Assembly: GCF_039908635.1 (NCBI RefSeq)
Contig: NZ_CP150918.1
Coordinates: 1,116,001 to 1,180,000, forward strand
Reading direction: 5' to 3'
From: Pseudomonas purpurea
GTDB lineage: Bacteria > Pseudomonadota > Gammaproteobacteria > Pseudomonadales > Pseudomonadaceae
DNA length: 64,000 bases
This document shows, in pieces, positions 61,866 through 64,000 of the stretch. The number at the start of each line of letters is the position of its first letter. Position 1 is the stretch's first letter. The translations under genes and the position numbers were made by a program. Under the pieces are notes generated by a model. That model was given only the letters and a program-made list of their open reading frames with translations. It had not been told where the DNA came from and did not search any database.

Positions 61866-64000
61866 ATGCAGGCTCAGATGCTCACCTTACACCGCCACAC
61901 CCCGACGCTGACGGTCGCAGACCCTCGGGGGCTGGCGGTGCGGTCAGTGGGTTACTGCCGCAGTGCCATTGCAGGTCCGCTCGAAGGGCGAGTCAACCGC
62001 ACAGCCTATGACGGCGCCGGGCGAGCGGTGGCCCAGTGGGATCCGCGATTGCTGGCGGGCGTCTCGGTGCCGGCCAACCTGGCCACGGTCTATTCCTTGT
62101 CCGGCAAGGCGTTGAGCACGACCAGCGTTGATGCCGGGTGGCGTGCCAGTCTGTTGGGCGAAGCCGATCAGCCGGTGCAGGGCTGGGATGGGCGAGGCAG
62201 TCAGCGCCGGAGCGAGTACGACGATCAGTTGCGCCCGTTGGCGGTGTTTGAGCAGGCGCTGGGCGACCGACCGTTGTGTACTGAGCGTTTGGGTTATGGC
62301 GGTTCTGATCCGGCCTGCGCCGAGCGCAACCAGTGTGGGCAGCTGATTCGCCACGATGACTCGGCGGGCACGCAGTGGTTCGCGGCGTTTGGGCTGATGG
62401 GCGGGCTGCTGGAGCAGATGCGGCAGTTTCTGTCTGAGCTGGATGCCCCCGACTGGCCGGAGCTGGTGGCGGATCGAGGCAAGTTGCTTGAACCGGGTGT
62501 TGGCGCCACGACCCGTTCACGCTTCAACCCAGTGGGCGAGGTGATCGAACAGATCGACGCCAAAACCAACCGACAGTTTTTCAGCCAGACCGTCGGCGGC
62601 CAGTTGCGTGAGGTTCGCCTGCAACTGCCAACAGATCCCGCGCCGAAAACCCTGGTCAGCGCCATCCGGTACAACGCCCACGGCCAGATCGAGCGGGAAA
62701 CCGCCGGTAACGGTGTACTCACCATGCTGGAATACACCGCTGAAGATGGCCGCCTCAGCCGACTTCAGGCCAAACGCGGCAACGATGATCTGCAAAACTT
62801 GCACTATGAGTACGACCCGGTGGGCAACGTACTCAGCATTGAAGACGCCGCACTGCCAATTCGTTACTTCGCCAACCAGCGCATCGAACCGATCAACCGC
62901 TACCGTTACGACAGTCTCTACCAATTGATCGAAGCCACGGGTTGGGAGGCGGGTGCTGCCCATCAAGGTCCGTCCTCATCCACCAGCGCCGATCCCGCCG
63001 CGGTGGGCAATTACCGCCAGACCTATCGCTACGATGCGGGCAACAACTTGTTGGAATTGACCCACGTCGGCCCGCAAAACCCCGGCCATCGTCTGGCCGC
63101 TGCGGCGCACAGCAACCGTTGCCTGCCGGTGCGCAACGGCGTGGAACCGGGCGAGGAAGACTTTCGCAACGGCTTCGATGCCAACGGCAATCTGCTCAAC
63201 CTGCAACCGGGGCAAGCCTTGAGTTGGGACCTGCGCAATCAGTTGTGTGAAGTGCGGCCAGTCGAGCGCGACAGCGGCCCCGATGATCGCGAGCGCTACC
63301 TCTACGGTGCCGACGGGATGCGCGTGCGCAAAGTGCGTTCGACACACACCAAGGCCCAAACGGTCATTGCAGAAGTCCGTTATCTGCCAGGTCTGGAACT
63401 GCGCACCCACAGCGGTACTGGCGAAGTGTTGCAGGTGATCAGCGTTCAGGCCGGGCGCGGCAGTGTGCGGGTGTTGCACTGGGAAGCGCAGCGCCCTGCG
63501 CAAATTGCCAACGACCAGCAGCGCTACAGCCTGAGCGATCATTTGGGTTCATCCACATTGGAGCTGGATCACGACGCGAAGATCATCAGCCAGGAACGCT
63601 ACTACCCGTTCGGCGGCACGGCGTGGGCGGATGGCGAGGCGGTGCAGGTCAGCTACAAAGTGGTGCGCTATTCAGGGAAAGAGCGGGATGCGACGGGGCT
63701 TTATTATTATGGGTTCAGGTATTACGCATCGTCGTTACAGCGTTGGCTTAATCCGGATCCGGCGGGTCAAGTTGATGGGCTTAATATTTATAGAATGGTT
63801 CGAAACAATCCTGTGAGCCTCAAGGACAGCGACGGAAGGCAAAGTGATTTTAAGAATCTGTTCAAGCCCGAACAGGGTGATCTGATTTTTGGAATGTACA
63901 AAATTGTAGAGCGGCGCTATTTAAGTTCGTATGCAAGGTTTATACGTCGCGGGGATGTTCTGGGGATGTACTTTACGAGAAAAGATACCGAAGGTCTGGT
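61866..64000 (+). CDS. Tc toxin C subunit 3 (TccC/Rhs-type), 3' end outside the window
   Basis: 711 codons are visible and the frame is open to the last base. The chassis begins MQAQMLTLHRHTPTLTVADP and shows the YD repeats (YEYDPVGNVLSIEDAALPIR), SDHLGSSTLELDHDAKIISQ, then RYSGKERDATGLYYYGFRYY and DPAGQVDGLNIYRMVRNNP. From 62322 to 63726 it is nearly identical to C subunit 1. After residue 654 a new tail starts (DGRQSDFKNLFKPEQGDLIF, VERRYLSSYARFIRRGDVLG), distinctly AT-richer, with only about 57 residues in the window, too few to name an activity. It has its own upstream palindrome. Like C1 and C2 it should be loaded into the B/C cocoon and released by self-cleavage near the DGLNIYR site. 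Confidence 0.87.
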   Translation, partial: MQAQMLTLHRHTPTLTVADPRGLAVRSVGYCRSAIAGPLEGRVNRTAYDGAGRAVAQWDPRLLAGVSVPANLATVYSLSGKALSTTSVDAGWRASLLGEADQPVQGWDGRGSQRRSEYDDQLRPLAVFEQALGDRPLCTERLGYGGSDPACAERNQCGQLIRHDDSAGTQWFAAFGLMGGLLEQMRQFLSELDAPDWPELVADRGKLLEPGVGATTRSRFNPVGEVIEQIDAKTNRQFFSQTVGGQLREVRLQLPTDPAPKTLVSAIRYNAHGQIERETAGNGVLTMLEYTAEDGRLSRLQAKRGNDDLQNLHYEYDPVGNVLSIEDAALPIRYFANQRIEPINRYRYDSLYQLIEATGWEAGAAHQGPSSSTSADPAAVGNYRQTYRYDAGNNLLELTHVGPQNPGHRLAAAAHSNRCLPVRNGVEPGEEDFRNGFDANGNLLNLQPGQALSWDLRNQLCEVRPVERDSGPDDRERYLYGADGMRVRKVRSTHTKAQTVIAEVRYLPGLELRTHSGTGEVLQVISVQAGRGSVRVLHWEAQRPAQIANDQQRYSLSDHLGSSTLELDHDAKIISQERYYPFGGTAWADGEAVQVSYKVVRYSGKERDATGLYYYGFRYYASSLQRWLNPDPAGQVDGLNIYRMVRNNPVSLKDSDGRQSDFKNLFKPEQGDLIFGMYKIVERRYLSSYARFIRRGDVLGMYFTRKDTEGL
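62322..63726 (+). repeat. C-subunit chassis repeat, copy in C subunit 3
   Basis: Partner of 55909-57313: 1405 bases, colinear, with scattered single-base differences (for example CCGGTGCTGG in C1 against CCGGAGCTGG here). Confidence 0.8.

Overview
The window looks like a chromosome of the Pseudomonas fluorescens group. The support is GC-rich coding sequence, paired REP elements of the type 'GTGGGAGCGAGCTTGCTCGC' between genes, fecA and ghrB products with a Pseudomonas look, several families common in pseudomonads (DUF3649, DUF3325, DUF3077/DUF6124-like, DUF2165), and an insecticidal toxin-complex (Tc) locus. No rRNA, tRNA or CRISPR array was seen.

Region 1 (1-18382) is mostly iron uptake. 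After the end of an amidase and a small IS5-like MITE come a FecI/FecR/FecA ferric-citrate system (minus strand), a divergent operon of DUF3649, PepSY and DUF3325 membrane proteins, a second FecI/FecR pair, a self-contained exbD-tonB-receptor-exbB cassette, a lipoprotein metallophosphatase, and a third TonB-dependent receptor. That third receptor has the N-terminal signalling domain expected of a FecI/FecR partner and a FecI-type promoter candidate upstream.

Region 2 (18386-36710) is ordinary accessory chromosome. It holds an AraC regulator, a frameshifted EamA exporter, a DUF2165 membrane protein, a short beta-rich orphan (21065), GhrB, a LysR-controlled four-gene aromatic-acid-type efflux operon (outer-membrane channel, FUSC, DUF1656, HlyD), an orphan gene inserted at the 3' end of the HlyD gene, a lipoprotein, an MFS exporter with its divergent LysR, an SDR and small unknowns.

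Region 3 (36711-64000) is the Tc locus. A 1872-residue Ig-like repeat protein is read leftwards. Divergently there are a two-gene A subunit (YenA1/YenA2-like layout), a B subunit (TcaC/TcdB-like) and three C subunits (TccC/Rhs type), the last running off the window. The three C subunits share a chassis of about 655 residues but carry three unrelated C-terminal tails, so one A/B injector could deliver several payloads.

Two observations stand out. First, a palindrome with core TGTCA-N4-TGACA, perfect at three sites and with one mismatch at two, lies 55-82 bp before five start codons: the Ig-repeat gene, the first A gene, the second and third C genes, and the distant orphan at 21065. This suggests one undescribed regulator for a Tc regulon. 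Second, four genes (EamA, A2, B, C2) are each broken by one extra base in a G/C run containing GGCC, which looks more like a systematic sequencing error than decay.
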